Positions 48,099 through 56,926 of a DNA stretch of 64,000 bases are shown piece by piece. Below the pieces are notes generated by a model. That model was not told the origin of the DNA, searched no databases, and saw nothing but the letters and a program-made list of their open reading frames with translations. Location: positions 310,001-374,000 of the forward strand of contig NZ_FOYD01000003.1 in assembly GCF_900115905.1 (NCBI RefSeq), read 5' to 3'. A program made the position numbers and the translations under genes. Each line of letters begins with the position of its first letter. The stretch's first letter is position 1. Source of the DNA: Halopseudomonas formosensis. GTDB lineage: Bacteria > Pseudomonadota > Gammaproteobacteria > Pseudomonadales > Pseudomonadaceae.

Positions 48099-51041
48099 TC
48101 ATGCATCCGCTGCGTCGGGCAGCAGTTGCTGCCAGAGCCGAATGATATGGTGTCGGTAGTCATGAAACTGGTCGCCTGGTACTGTCCCTGGCTGCTTTTG
48201 CAATGCCAGGCGATGGGCCGCTGCCCGGTAGGCCTTGTAAGCCTCCTGCAGGTGCTGAACGTCCTCACCGGGGATCAATCCGGCGTCACGCAGCCCGTCC
48301 GATATTCTGATGTTGTCCGTAAAGCGCAGTAACTCTGGGTACCGGCACGACCAGGCCAGAACGGCATATTGCACCATAAATTCGATATCGACGATACCTC
48401 CCGCGTCCTGCTTCAGATCAAAAGCCGCTTCGGCAGTGAAGGCAGTCGGGTCCAACCCGCCATGTGTGGCCTGGGTTGCCAGGTTATCGCGCATCTTCTT
48501 GCGCATGTCCCGTACCGCGGTGCGCAGCTCTTCCTCGTCGCGCTGACGTCCCAGCACCTCGGCCCGCAGGCGGTTGAACCGCTCGCCCAGCTGCACGCAG
48601 CCGGCCAGCGGCCGGGCACGCACCAGGGCCTGGTGCTCCCAGGTCCAGGCCACCTCGCGCTGGTAGCGGGCAAAGGCCTCCAGCGAGGTAACCAGCAGAC
48701 CCGCATCCCCGGACGGGCGCAGACGCATATCCACGTCATAGAGCACCCCGGCGGTGGTATGGGTGTTGAGTATGTGGATGATGCGCTGCCCCAGACGTGT
48801 GTAAAAGCGCCCGCCATCCAGGGGTCTGGGGCCGTCGGTCTCGGCCTCGGTATCGCCATCGTGGATGAACACCAGATCCAGATCCGAACCGTGCCCCAGC
48901 TCGATGCCGCCGACCTTGCCATAGCCGACGATGATGAAGTCCAGCTCACAGGGCGTGCCATCGTGGCGTTTGGGCACGCCATGGCGGCGGACCATGTCTT
49001 GCCAGGCCAGCTGCAGTACCTGCTGCAAGATGGCCTCGGCAATCCAGGTCAGATAATCGCTGACCTTCATCAGCGGCAGGCTGCCGGCAATCTCCGAGGC
49101 GGCCACGCGCAGTGAGTGGGCCCGCTTGAAATAGCGCAGGGCCTCCATCTGCTGTTCCAGATCATCCTCGGGAATACGCAGCAGCTGCTGACGCAGCTCG
49201 TCGATCAGCTCGGCGGTTTCCGGCGGGCGATACAGGCGGCCGGCGTTGAGCAGTTCGTCCAGCACCACGGGATAGCGGGCAATTTCCTCGGCGATCAGCG
49301 GACTGGCGGAACAGAGCACCAGCAGCTCGCGCAGGGCACCGGGGTTCTCGGTCAGCAGTACCAGGTAGGCGGAACGGCGCGCCACGGCTTCCACCAGCGG
49401 AATGACTCGCTCCAGTGCCAGATCCGGATCGTCCTGTTCGCAGGCCATCGCCAGCAGCCGGGGCAGGAAGACATCAAGCCGCTCGCGACTCATGCGCTGC
49501 ATTGCCCGCACCCGCGGCGAGCGCAGCAGATGCTGCAGCAGCTCCCAGGCCCGGGCTCCGTCCTTGAAGCCGCCTTCGACCAGCTGCTCGCAGGCCTGCT
49601 CCGGCTCGGGGAAGCCGGTAAACAGGGTCAGCCACTGGGTATAGGGCGCCTGCTCACGCTCCTCCTCTTCGTCCGGATCGGCAATCACCCCGGCGAAGTG
49701 CCGCGCTACCCGACTGCGCTGCAGCTCCAGCTGGCGACGGAATTCCGCCCAGCTGTCGAACCCCATGATCATCGCCACCCTGGCCTGGGTCAGGCTGTCG
49801 GTCGGCAGCATCTGGGTCTGGCGGTCATCGATGGCCTGCAGCGCATGCTCGGTGTCACGCAGGAACAGATAGGCGCCCTTGAGTTCGTCCACCGTCTCGT
49901 CGGGCAGATAGACATTGGCCGCCAGCATGTCCAGCACCGCCAGGATCGGCCGCTGTTGCAGACTGCGGTCACGCCCGCCATGGATCAGCTGGAAGGCCTG
50001 ACCGATGAATTCCACCTCGCGTATGCCGCCGGCACCCAGCTTGACGTTGTCGTGCAGCCCCTTGCGCTGCACCTCCCGCTGAATCAGCTGCTTGAGGTTG
50101 CGCAGTGCCTCGATCGCAGCGAAATCGATGTAGCGGCGGTAAACGAAGGGCCGCAGCCGCTCCATCAGCTCGGCCCCGGCGACCTGATCGCCGGCCACCA
50201 CCCGCGCCTTGATCATGGCGTAGCGCTCCCAGTCACGACCCTGGCTCTGGTAGTACTGCTCCAGGGCATTGAAGCTGAACACCAGGGCGCCACTGTCGCC
50301 GTAGGGACGCAGGCGCATGTCGACCCGGAACACGAAGCCATCCACGGTGACCTCGTCCAGCAGCCTGATCAGCTTTTGCCCGACCCGGGTGAAGAACTCC
50401 TGATTCGACAGACTGCGCCGCCCACCCTGCGTCTCGCCCTGGGACGGAAAAGCGAAGATCAGATCGATATCCGAGGACAGGTTCAGCTCCTGCGCACCCA
50501 GCTTGCCCATGCCCAGCACCACCAGGTGCTGCTGCTCACCCTCCTCGCTGCAGGGTGTGCCGAACTCGGACTCCAGCTGCGCATATACCCAGCGGTAGGC
50601 CTGCTCCAGACAGGCGTCTGCCATGTCCGACAGATCCCGGGTGGTATCCATTGTGGAGGCCTGACGGGTGATATCGCGCCAGATGATGCGCACCTGATGC
50701 TGCTGGCGGAAGCGCCTCAGCGCCTGGGCGAACTGCTCCTCGGTCAGAGCGGCGTCCAGTTGCTGGCTGAGCAGCTGCGCCATTTCACCCGGTGCCAGGG
50801 AGCGACTCAGCCGCTGGTCTTCCACCAGCCGCCAGGCCATGACCGGATCGCGCCGCAACTGCTCGGCAACGAAATCGCTGCCCGCCAGAACCAGCTGAAG
50901 TTCGGCCATGAAGCTGTCGCCGAGCTGCTGCAGGTCCGGCTCCAGCCCCGCCTGATGAACGGCCCCCAGCCACTGCCCAAGATGGTGATCAACCACCGCG
51001 CTCAGGGTGTCGGGCAAAGTGACGGGCAATGAAAATGGCAT
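48099..51041 (-). CDS. glnE: Bifunctional glutamine synthetase adenylyltransferase/deadenylase
   Basis: Sets glutamine synthetase activity by adding or removing AMP, under PII control. The 980-residue length is normal. Two nucleotidyltransferase domains are visible: the N-terminal deadenylase domain with LGMGKLGAQELNLSSDIDLIFAF (about 155-180) and the C-terminal adenylyltransferase domain with VGYGKVGGIELGHGSDLDLVFIHDGD (about 695-720), each with the GSD-DxD metal motif. A helical linker joins them. It lies upstream of ilvE on the same strand, 101 bases from its start. Confidence 0.96.
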   Translation of the reverse strand: MPFSLPVTLPDTLSAVVDHHLGQWLGAVHQAGLEPDLQQLGDSFMAELQLVLAGSDFVAEQLRRDPVMAWRLVEDQRLSRSLAPGEMAQLLSQQLDAALTEEQFAQALRRFRQQHQVRIIWRDITRQASTMDTTRDLSDMADACLEQAYRWVYAQLESEFGTPCSEEGEQQHLVVLGMGKLGAQELNLSSDIDLIFAFPSQGETQGGRRSLSNQEFFTRVGQKLIRLLDEVTVDGFVFRVDMRLRPYGDSGALVFSFNALEQYYQSQGRDWERYAMIKARVVAGDQVAGAELMERLRPFVYRRYIDFAAIEALRNLKQLIQREVQRKGLHDNVKLGAGGIREVEFIGQAFQLIHGGRDRSLQQRPILAVLDMLAANVYLPDETVDELKGAYLFLRDTEHALQAIDDRQTQMLPTDSLTQARVAMIMGFDSWAEFRRQLELQRSRVARHFAGVIADPDEEEEREQAPYTQWLTLFTGFPEPEQACEQLVEGGFKDGARAWELLQHLLRSPRVRAMQRMSRERLDVFLPRLLAMACEQDDPDLALERVIPLVEAVARRSAYLVLLTENPGALRELLVLCSASPLIAEEIARYPVVLDELLNAGRLYRPPETAELIDELRQQLLRIPEDDLEQQMEALRYFKRAHSLRVAASEIAGSLPLMKVSDYLTWIAEAILQQVLQLAWQDMVRRHGVPKRHDGTPCELDFIIVGYGKVGGIELGHGSDLDLVFIHDGDTEAETDGPRPLDGGRFYTRLGQRIIHILNTHTTAGVLYDVDMRLRPSGDAGLLVTSLEAFARYQREVAWTWEHQALVRARPLAGCVQLGERFNRLRAEVLGRQRDEEELRTAVRDMRKKMRDNLATQATHGGLDPTAFTAEAAFDLKQDAGGIVDIEFMVQYAVLAWSCRYPELLRFTDNIRISDGLRDAGLIPGEDVQHLQEAYKAYRAAAHRLALQKQPGTVPGDQFHDYRHHIIRLWQQLLPDAADA

Positions 51042-51128
51042 GGTCTATCCTGAATACACATCGAAAGATGCAGATTGCCACGGGCGGAACGGGCGGAAAA
51101 GGGCGAAGCCGAAATTCGAACACCCCTG

Positions 51129-51194
51129 TGTAGTTTAACTACAGAACAGATGATGACCGGATAGTCTTTTTCTCAAAAATGTAGTAAAACTACA
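51129..51194 (+). promoter_or_regulatory. Two TGTAGT-N3-ACTACA palindromes upstream of aceE
   Basis: TGTAGTTTAACTACA (51129-51143) and TGTAGTAAAACTACA (51180-51194) share perfect 6-bp arms and a 3-base A/T spacer. Their centres are 51 bases apart, about five helical turns. They lie in the 245-base glnE-aceE divergent gap and look like paired sites for a dimeric regulator that could loop DNA. I cannot assign the regulator; PdhR-type control is one possibility. Confidence 0.7.
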
Positions 51195-51286
51195 CACACC
51201 CTCGACTGCCGCACCCCAGAGTCAATACTCCATGCTCGGGCGATGTGACAGTTTTCATCTGGGACTCACAAGGTCTGGAGAAAAAT

Positions 51287-53938
51287 ATGAAGCATGACGA
51301 TATCGATCCACTCGAAACCCAAGAATGGCTCGATGCCCTGGAGTCCGTCCTCGAGAACGAAGGTGAGGAACGGGCCGGATACCTGATCCAGCGGATGGGC
51401 GAACTGGCCAGCCGCAGCGGCACCCAGCTGCCCTATGCCATCACCACCCCGTACCGCAATACCATCCCCGTAACCCACGAAGCGCAGATGCCCGGCGACC
51501 TGTTCATGGAGCGCCGTATTCGCTCCATGGTGCGCTGGAACGCGCTGGCGATGGTCATGCGCGCCAATCTGCAGGACCCGGATCTGGGCGGCCACATTTC
51601 CACCTTCGCTTCCAGCGCCACGCTGTACGATATCGGCTTCAACTACTTCTTCAAGGCGCCTACCGAAGAGCACGGTGGCGACCTGGTATTCTTCCAGGGC
51701 CATGCTGCCCCCGGCATCTATGCCCGCGCCTTCCTCGAAGGTCGCATCAGCGAAGAGCAGATGGCCAACTTCCGTCAGGAAGTGGACGGCAACGGCCTGT
51801 CCTCCTATCCCCATCCCTGGCTGATGCCCGAGTTCTGGCAATTCCCCACCGTGTCCATGGGGCTGGGTCCGATTCAGGCCATCTACCAGGCACGTTTCAT
51901 GAAGTACCTGGAAAGCCGTGGCTTCATCGAGCCGGGCAAGCAGAAGGTCTGGTGCTTCCTGGGCGACGGCGAGTGTGACGAGCCGGAATCCCTGGGCGCC
52001 ATCTCCCTGGCCGGCCGCGAGAAGCTGGACAACCTGATCTTCGTCATCAACTGCAACCTGCAGCGCCTCGACGGTCCGGTGCGCGGTAACGGCAAGATCA
52101 TCCAGGAGCTGGAAGGCAACTTCCGCGGCGCCGACTGGAACGTCATCAAGGTCATCTGGGGCCGCCTGTGGGATCCGCTGCTGGCCCGCGACCACGACGG
52201 TCTGCTGCAGGCCCGCATGGAAGAAGCGGTCGACGGCGACTACCAGAACTACAAGGCCAACGACGGAGCCTATGTCCGCGAACACTTCTTCGGTGCCCGC
52301 CCGGAGCTGAAGAAGATGGTCGAGAACATGTCCGATGAGGAAATCTGGAAACTCAACCGCGGCGGTCACGACCCCTACAAGGTGTATGCCGCCTATCACG
52401 CTGCGACCAACCACAAGGGTCAGCCCAGCGTGATCCTGGCCAAGACCATCAAGGGCTACGGCACCGGCGCCAGCCAGGGTCAGAACATCGCCCACAACAC
52501 CAAGAAGGTGGATACCGAGAGCCTGCGCAAATTCCGCGACAGCTTCGGCATTCCGATCCGCGACGAGGATCTGGAGAACCTGCCCTTCTACCGTCCCGAG
52601 GAAGGCAGCGCCGAATACAAGTATCTGCACTCGCGCCGCCAGGCCCTGGGCGGCTACATGCCCCAGCGCCGCGTCAGCAGCAAATCGATTCCGGTACCGC
52701 CGCTGGAAACCCTCAAGGCCATGCTCGACGGCACCGGCGAGCGTGAGATTTCCACCACCATGGCCTTCGTGCGCATTCTCGCGCAACTGCTCAAGGACAA
52801 GGAAATCGGCCAGCGCATCGTGCCCATAGTGCCGGACGAGGCGCGCACCTTCGGCATGGAAGGCATGTTCCGCCAGCTCGGCATCTACTCCTCGGTCGGC
52901 CAGCTGTACACCCCGGTCGACAAGGACCAGGTGATGTTCTATCGCGAGGACAAGAAGGGCCAGATCCTCAACGAGGGCATCAACGAAGCCGGCGCCATGT
53001 CCAGCTGGATCGCTGCGGCCACCGCCTACAGCACCTACAACCAGCCCATGCTGCCGTTCTACATCTTCTACTCGATGTTCGGCTTCCAGCGCATCGGCGA
53101 TCTGGCCTGGGCCGCCGGCGACAGCCGCGCCAAGGGCTTCCTGATCGGCGGCACCGCCGGGCGCACCACGCTCAACGGCGAGGGCCTGCAGCACGAGGAC
53201 GGACACAGCCACATCCTGGCCTCCACCATTCCCAACTGCCGCACCTATGACCCCACCTATGCCTACGAGCTGGCGGTGATCATCCGCGAAGGCGCGCGGC
53301 GCATGATGGAAGAGCAGGAGAACATCTTCTACTACATCACCGTGATGAACGAAGCCTACGCCCAGCCGGCCATGCCCGAAGGCGTCGAGGAAGGCATCAT
53401 CCGCGGCATGTACCTGCTGGAGGAAGCCACCGAGAAAGGCAAGCATCACGTACAGCTGATGGGCAGTGGCACCATCCTGCGCGAAGTCCGCGAGGCGGCA
53501 ACCATTCTGCAGAACAACTACGGCATCAGCTCGGACATCTGGAGCGTGACCAGCTTCAACGAACTGCGCCGCGATGGCCTGGCCGTGGAGCGCTGGAACC
53601 GCCTGCATCCGACCGAGCCCAAGCGTCTGAGCTATGTCGAGCAGAACCTGGCCGGCCGTACCGGGCCGGTGATTGCCTCCACCGACTACATGAAGCTCTT
53701 CGCCGACCAGATCCGTCAGTGGGTACCGGGTAACTTCAAGGCGCTGGGCACCGACGGCTTCGGCCGCAGCGACACCCGACGCAAGCTGCGCGACTTCTTT
53801 GAAGTCGACCGCCGCTGGATCGTCTACACCGCGCTGGTTGCGCTGGTCGAGAACGGTGACCTGCAGCCCGAGGTATTGGTTGAAGCCCAGACCACCTTCG
53901 GCCTGAACCCGAACAAACCCAACCCGCTGGACTGCTGA
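51287..53938 (+). CDS. aceE: Pyruvate dehydrogenase E1 component, homodimeric
   Basis: Thiamine-diphosphate enzyme that decarboxylates pyruvate and acetylates the E2 lipoyl groups. The 883-residue length suits the homodimeric E1 of gamma-proteobacteria. The ThDP motif GDGE ... NCNLQRLDGPVRGN is at about residues 228-265, and the transketolase-like central and C-terminal domains include EARTFGMEGMFRQLGIYS and NIFYYITVMNEAY. The ATG at 51287 has GGAG six bases upstream and gives the expected MKHDDIDPLETQEWLDAL. Followed by aceF after 11 bases. Confidence 0.97.
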   Translation: MKHDDIDPLETQEWLDALESVLENEGEERAGYLIQRMGELASRSGTQLPYAITTPYRNTIPVTHEAQMPGDLFMERRIRSMVRWNALAMVMRANLQDPDLGGHISTFASSATLYDIGFNYFFKAPTEEHGGDLVFFQGHAAPGIYARAFLEGRISEEQMANFRQEVDGNGLSSYPHPWLMPEFWQFPTVSMGLGPIQAIYQARFMKYLESRGFIEPGKQKVWCFLGDGECDEPESLGAISLAGREKLDNLIFVINCNLQRLDGPVRGNGKIIQELEGNFRGADWNVIKVIWGRLWDPLLARDHDGLLQARMEEAVDGDYQNYKANDGAYVREHFFGARPELKKMVENMSDEEIWKLNRGGHDPYKVYAAYHAATNHKGQPSVILAKTIKGYGTGASQGQNIAHNTKKVDTESLRKFRDSFGIPIRDEDLENLPFYRPEEGSAEYKYLHSRRQALGGYMPQRRVSSKSIPVPPLETLKAMLDGTGEREISTTMAFVRILAQLLKDKEIGQRIVPIVPDEARTFGMEGMFRQLGIYSSVGQLYTPVDKDQVMFYREDKKGQILNEGINEAGAMSSWIAAATAYSTYNQPMLPFYIFYSMFGFQRIGDLAWAAGDSRAKGFLIGGTAGRTTLNGEGLQHEDGHSHILASTIPNCRTYDPTYAYELAVIIREGARRMMEEQENIFYYITVMNEAYAQPAMPEGVEEGIIRGMYLLEEATEKGKHHVQLMGSGTILREVREAATILQNNYGISSDIWSVTSFNELRRDGLAVERWNRLHPTEPKRLSYVEQNLAGRTGPVIASTDYMKLFADQIRQWVPGNFKALGTDGFGRSDTRRKLRDFFEVDRRWIVYTALVALVENGDLQPEVLVEAQTTFGLNPNKPNPLDC

Positions 53939-53949
53939 GGAGAGCTACC

Positions 53950-55596
53950 ATGAGTGAATTGATCAAGGTACCCGACATCGGCGGTGAAGGCGAAGTCATC
54001 GAGATCCTGGTGCAGGTCGGTGACCGCATCGAGGTGGAGCAGAGTCTGGTCACGCTGGAATCGGACAAGGCCAGCATGGAGGTGCCCAGCCCCAAGGCAG
54101 GCACCATCACCGCCATCAAGGTCAATATCGGTGACACCCTGAAAGAGGGTGACGATCTGATCGAGCTGGAGGTCGAAGGCGCCGACGCCGCTGCCGAGCA
54201 GCCGGCCGAGCCCGCCGAGGCCGAAGAACCGGCCGAGGAAAAGCCCCAGGCGGCCCCCGCCGCAGCCGAAAAGCCGGCGGCGAAGAAGGCCGAGAGCAGC
54301 GTGCAGAGCTTCAACATCCCGGATATCGGCGATGGCAGCGCACGGGTAATCGAGCTGCTGGTTCAGGTGGGTGACAAGGTCGAGGCCGACCAGAGCCTGC
54401 TGACCCTGGAGTCGGACAAGGCCAGCATGGAGATCCCCTCCCCCGCTGCCGGCGTGATCGAAGCCATCGAGGTCAAGCTGGAGCAGGAAGTCCAGACCGG
54501 CGACCTGATGCTGCGCATGCGCGTGGAAGGCGAGGCCGGTGAAGAGGAATCGGCACCGGCTGCCATCGTCGAGGAAGCCGAAGACGAGGTAGCTGTCGCC
54601 CCGGCCAAGGAAGAACGGGCTCCGGCTGCAAGCCAGCCGCAGGCCACCCCTGCTCCGGTCGGCGCCCCGAGCCGTGGCGGCAAGAAGGTCCACGCCGGCC
54701 CGGCGGTACGCAAGCTGGCCCGCGAGTTCGGCATCGACCTGACCGAGGTCAGCGGCACGGGCCCCCGAGGCCGCATCCTCAAGGAAGATGTCCAGGCCCA
54801 TGTGCAGGCCATCATGCGCCAGCGCAAGGAAGGCGGTGCCGCGGCTGCCGCTGGCGGCGCAGGCATCCCGCCGGTGCCGGAGGTCGACTTCACCCGCTTC
54901 GGCGAAGTGGAAGTCAAGGACATGACCCGCCTGCAGCAGATGGGCGCCACCAACCTGCACCGCAGCTGGCTCAACGTGCCCCACGTCACCCAGTTCGACC
55001 AGGCCGACATCAGCGAGCTCGAGGACTTCCGCAAGGCGCAGAAGGCCGTCGCCGAGAAAGCCGGGGTCAAGCTGACCGTGCTGCCATTCCTGCTCAAGGC
55101 CTGTGCCCATCTGCTGCGCGAGCAGCCGAACTTCAACGTCTCGCTGGCCGCCAACGGCAAGCAGCTGATCGAGAAGAAATACGTGCACATCGGCTTCGCC
55201 GTGGACACCCCGGACGGCCTGCTGGTCCCGGTCATCCGCGACGTGGACAGGAAGAGCCTGCTGGAGCTGGCAGCCGAAGCGGCCGCACTGGCAGACAAGG
55301 CGCGCAACAAGAAGCTCAGCGCCAACGACATGCAGGGCGCCTGCTTCACCATCTCCAGTCTGGGGCACATCGGCGGCACCTACTTCACGCCGATCGTCAA
55401 CACACCGGAAGTGGCCATCCTCGGCGTCAGCCGGGCAACCATGCAACCGGTCTGGGATGGCAAGGCCTTCCAGCCGCGGCTGATGCTGCCGCTGTCCCTG
55501 TCCTACGACCACCGCGCCATCAACGGCGCCGCCGCCGCCCAGTTCACCCGCCGACTCGGCGAACTGCTGGGCGACATCAGGTCGATGTTGTTGTAA
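53950..55596 (+). CDS. aceF: Dihydrolipoamide acetyltransferase (pyruvate dehydrogenase E2)
   Basis: Core of the pyruvate dehydrogenase complex and a substrate of LipA/LipB. Two lipoyl domains carry the target lysines at K40 and K157 (both in ESDKASME), joined by Ala/Pro/Glu linkers. An E1/E3-binding domain (HAGPAVRKLAREFGIDLTEVSGTG, about 238-275) precedes the acetyltransferase domain ending in SYDHRAINGA, with catalytic His at about 521. Asn replaces the commoner Asp of the HRxxDG motif, as known for Azotobacter/Pseudomonas-type E2. Length is 548. Confidence 0.97.
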   Translation: MSELIKVPDIGGEGEVIEILVQVGDRIEVEQSLVTLESDKASMEVPSPKAGTITAIKVNIGDTLKEGDDLIELEVEGADAAAEQPAEPAEAEEPAEEKPQAAPAAAEKPAAKKAESSVQSFNIPDIGDGSARVIELLVQVGDKVEADQSLLTLESDKASMEIPSPAAGVIEAIEVKLEQEVQTGDLMLRMRVEGEAGEEESAPAAIVEEAEDEVAVAPAKEERAPAASQPQATPAPVGAPSRGGKKVHAGPAVRKLAREFGIDLTEVSGTGPRGRILKEDVQAHVQAIMRQRKEGGAAAAAGGAGIPPVPEVDFTRFGEVEVKDMTRLQQMGATNLHRSWLNVPHVTQFDQADISELEDFRKAQKAVAEKAGVKLTVLPFLLKACAHLLREQPNFNVSLAANGKQLIEKKYVHIGFAVDTPDGLLVPVIRDVDRKSLLELAAEAAALADKARNKKLSANDMQGACFTISSLGHIGGTYFTPIVNTPEVAILGVSRATMQPVWDGKAFQPRLMLPLSLSYDHRAINGAAAAQFTRRLGELLGDIRSMLL

Positions 55597-55612
55597 GAGA
55601 TGTGCAGTAATC

Positions 55613-55640
55613 AGAAAGGCCGACAGTTGTCGGCCTTTCT
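55613..55640 (+). terminator. Rho-independent terminator of aceEF
   Basis: AGAAAGGCCGACA and its complement TGTCGGCCTTTCT form a 13-bp stem with a GT loop, 17 bases after the aceF stop. The T-rich end of the stem is followed by GTTGTTGG. This is the strongest terminator in the window. Confidence 0.85.
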
Positions 55641-55651
55641 GTTGTTGGCAC

Positions 55652-55877
55652 CCCTCAGGAACGTCGAGCTTCCAGAGAACGTCGCACTCCCTGGGACCGT
55701 TGAGCCCCCCCTGGGAACGCCGAGCCCTGGGAACGTCGAGCACCAGCTCGATGATGGACGAGCCAGTGCTCGTCCCCCCCCAGGCAACCGCCGAAACACC
55801 GCACTCCCCGGCAACGCCGAGCGTCCAGCCCTCCATGAACGTCGAGTTTCCTGGGAACGTCGAGCACCAGCTCGATG
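55652..55877. repeat. REP family A cluster A3, left side of the RAYT gene
   Basis: A complete 59-nt element is at 55726-55784: CCTGGGAACG, hairpin TCGAGC-ACCA-GCTCGA (55736-55751), hairpin GGACGAGC-CAGT-GCTCGTCC (55756-55775), then CCCAGG. A half element is at 55850-55877. Degenerate GGAACGTCGAGC-like copies fill 55652-55725. ACACCGCACTCCCCGG at about 55796-55811 is the reverse complement of sequence repeated on the other side of the RAYT gene. The 314-base aceF-RAYT gap contains only the terminator and these repeats. Confidence 0.88.
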
Positions 55878-55910
55878 GTGCGGACTACTCTTCCCTCTCA
55901 GCCGCTTACC

Positions 55911-56522
55911 TCAGAGCAGATCCAACTCCCTGCCCGCACTCGACCACTGCCAGTCCTCAGCCCGCTTCACCAGCCCCGCCGTTACCGGATTGGAATGAAT
56001 GTAGTGCACTGCCGCAGCCAGATGACGCTCATCGCGGATATAGCGATCCCAATAACCTCGCATCCAGACGCGTCCACCCTGCAGCCCCAGACCCAGCCGT
56101 TCGTTATGCTCCACCGCCCAGCGGGCACTGTAGGACTTCCAGCTTTGCACTATGCGCGCCAGCGAGTAACGGCATTCGATCAGGACATGCACGTGGTTCG
56201 GCATGATGCACCAGGCCATCAGCCGATAACGGCGGCCATGGTGCAGGAGCAGCCCCTGGCGGAATACCCGGGCCAATTCGGGTCTTGCCAGTGCGCAGCA
56301 ACCCAGGCCCTGATCCAGCCAGTACTCCACCTTGCGTCGGCGCTGAATCTCCTGCTCCGCGGCTGGCAGCATTCGCAGCTCCGCTTCAATTTGTCTGAGC
56401 TTGGTGATCGGCAAGGCGTCCGCCAGGCGGAAGGTGATGAACTGCAGCACATGCGGGGCATCGTAATGCGGCAGCTTGCGCGCCTGATACCAGCCGAGGT
56501 GTTGATTGGGGGCTGGAGTCAT
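55911..56522 (-). CDS. REP-associated tyrosine transposase (RAYT, Y1 family)
   Basis: Single-domesticated Y1 HUH-type nuclease linked to the dispersal of REP/REPIN elements. The 203-residue product has FITFRLADALP, the HUH-type motif CIMPNHVHVLIE (His at about 110 and 112), WKSYSARW, and the catalytic tyrosine at about 161 in YWDRYIRDERHL, followed by YIHSNPVTAGL. All are RAYT signatures. The open frame extends to 56714, but MTPAPNQHLGWYQARKLPHY is the family N-terminus; there is no good ribosome site. Family A repeats lie on both sides in opposite orientation, which marks it as the likely cognate enzyme. Confidence 0.92.
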   Translation of the reverse strand: MTPAPNQHLGWYQARKLPHYDAPHVLQFITFRLADALPITKLRQIEAELRMLPAAEQEIQRRRKVEYWLDQGLGCCALARPELARVFRQGLLLHHGRRYRLMAWCIMPNHVHVLIECRYSLARIVQSWKSYSARWAVEHNERLGLGLQGGRVWMRGYWDRYIRDERHLAAAVHYIHSNPVTAGLVKRAEDWQWSSAGRELDLL

Positions 56523-56675
56523 GGGAGGAGTCCACTCTGTAACCGCCTGCAAGATTAATTGCAGGGACGGAAAGGAGCAGTGAACGGGTTGGGGTTTCGA
56601 GTGGATGAGTAGGGGATTGTGTGAGCCGAGTCGCGGTTTGGCCTGCGGGAAGGAATAGGAACTGGGTGGCCGCGT

Positions 56676-56903
56676 CATCGAGCTGGTGCTCGACGTTCCC
56701 AGGATGCCAGCCACTCGGCATTACCGGGAGGTACGGTGTCAAGGGAGTGGCCCGGGAGGGACGAGCACTGGCTCGTCCGCGTCATCGAGCTGGTGCTCGA
56801 CGTTCCCAGGAAACTCGACACTCTCGGAGGGCTCGACGCTCGGCATTACCGGGGAGTGCGGTGTCAAGGGAGTGACCCGGGACGGACGAGCACCAGCTCG
56901 TCC
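56676..56903. repeat. REP family A cluster A4, right side of the RAYT gene
   Basis: All elements are inverted relative to cluster A3. A half element is at 56676-56703 (TCGAGC-TGGT-GCTCGA then CGTTCCCAGG). A complete 60-nt element is at 56751-56810, with hairpins at 56759-56778 and 56785-56800. A third hairpin GGACGAGC-ACCA-GCTCGTCC is at 56884-56903. Between them CTCGGCATTACCGGG and GGTGTCAAGGGAGTG occur twice, giving a unit of about 125 bases. The stretch 56523-56670 upstream of the RAYT gene shows no other feature. clpB ends 24 bases away. Confidence 0.88.
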
Positions 56904-56926
56904 ACCCCCAATACCCCTCAACCGAC

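Noticed and set aside
51266-53608. Minus-strand open frame of 780 codons
   Set aside because: It is antisense to aceE, which has full family motifs; the product is a His/Val/Gly-rich shadow.
53824-55836. Minus-strand open frame of 670 codons across aceF
   Set aside because: It is antisense to aceF and runs through the terminator and REP cluster.
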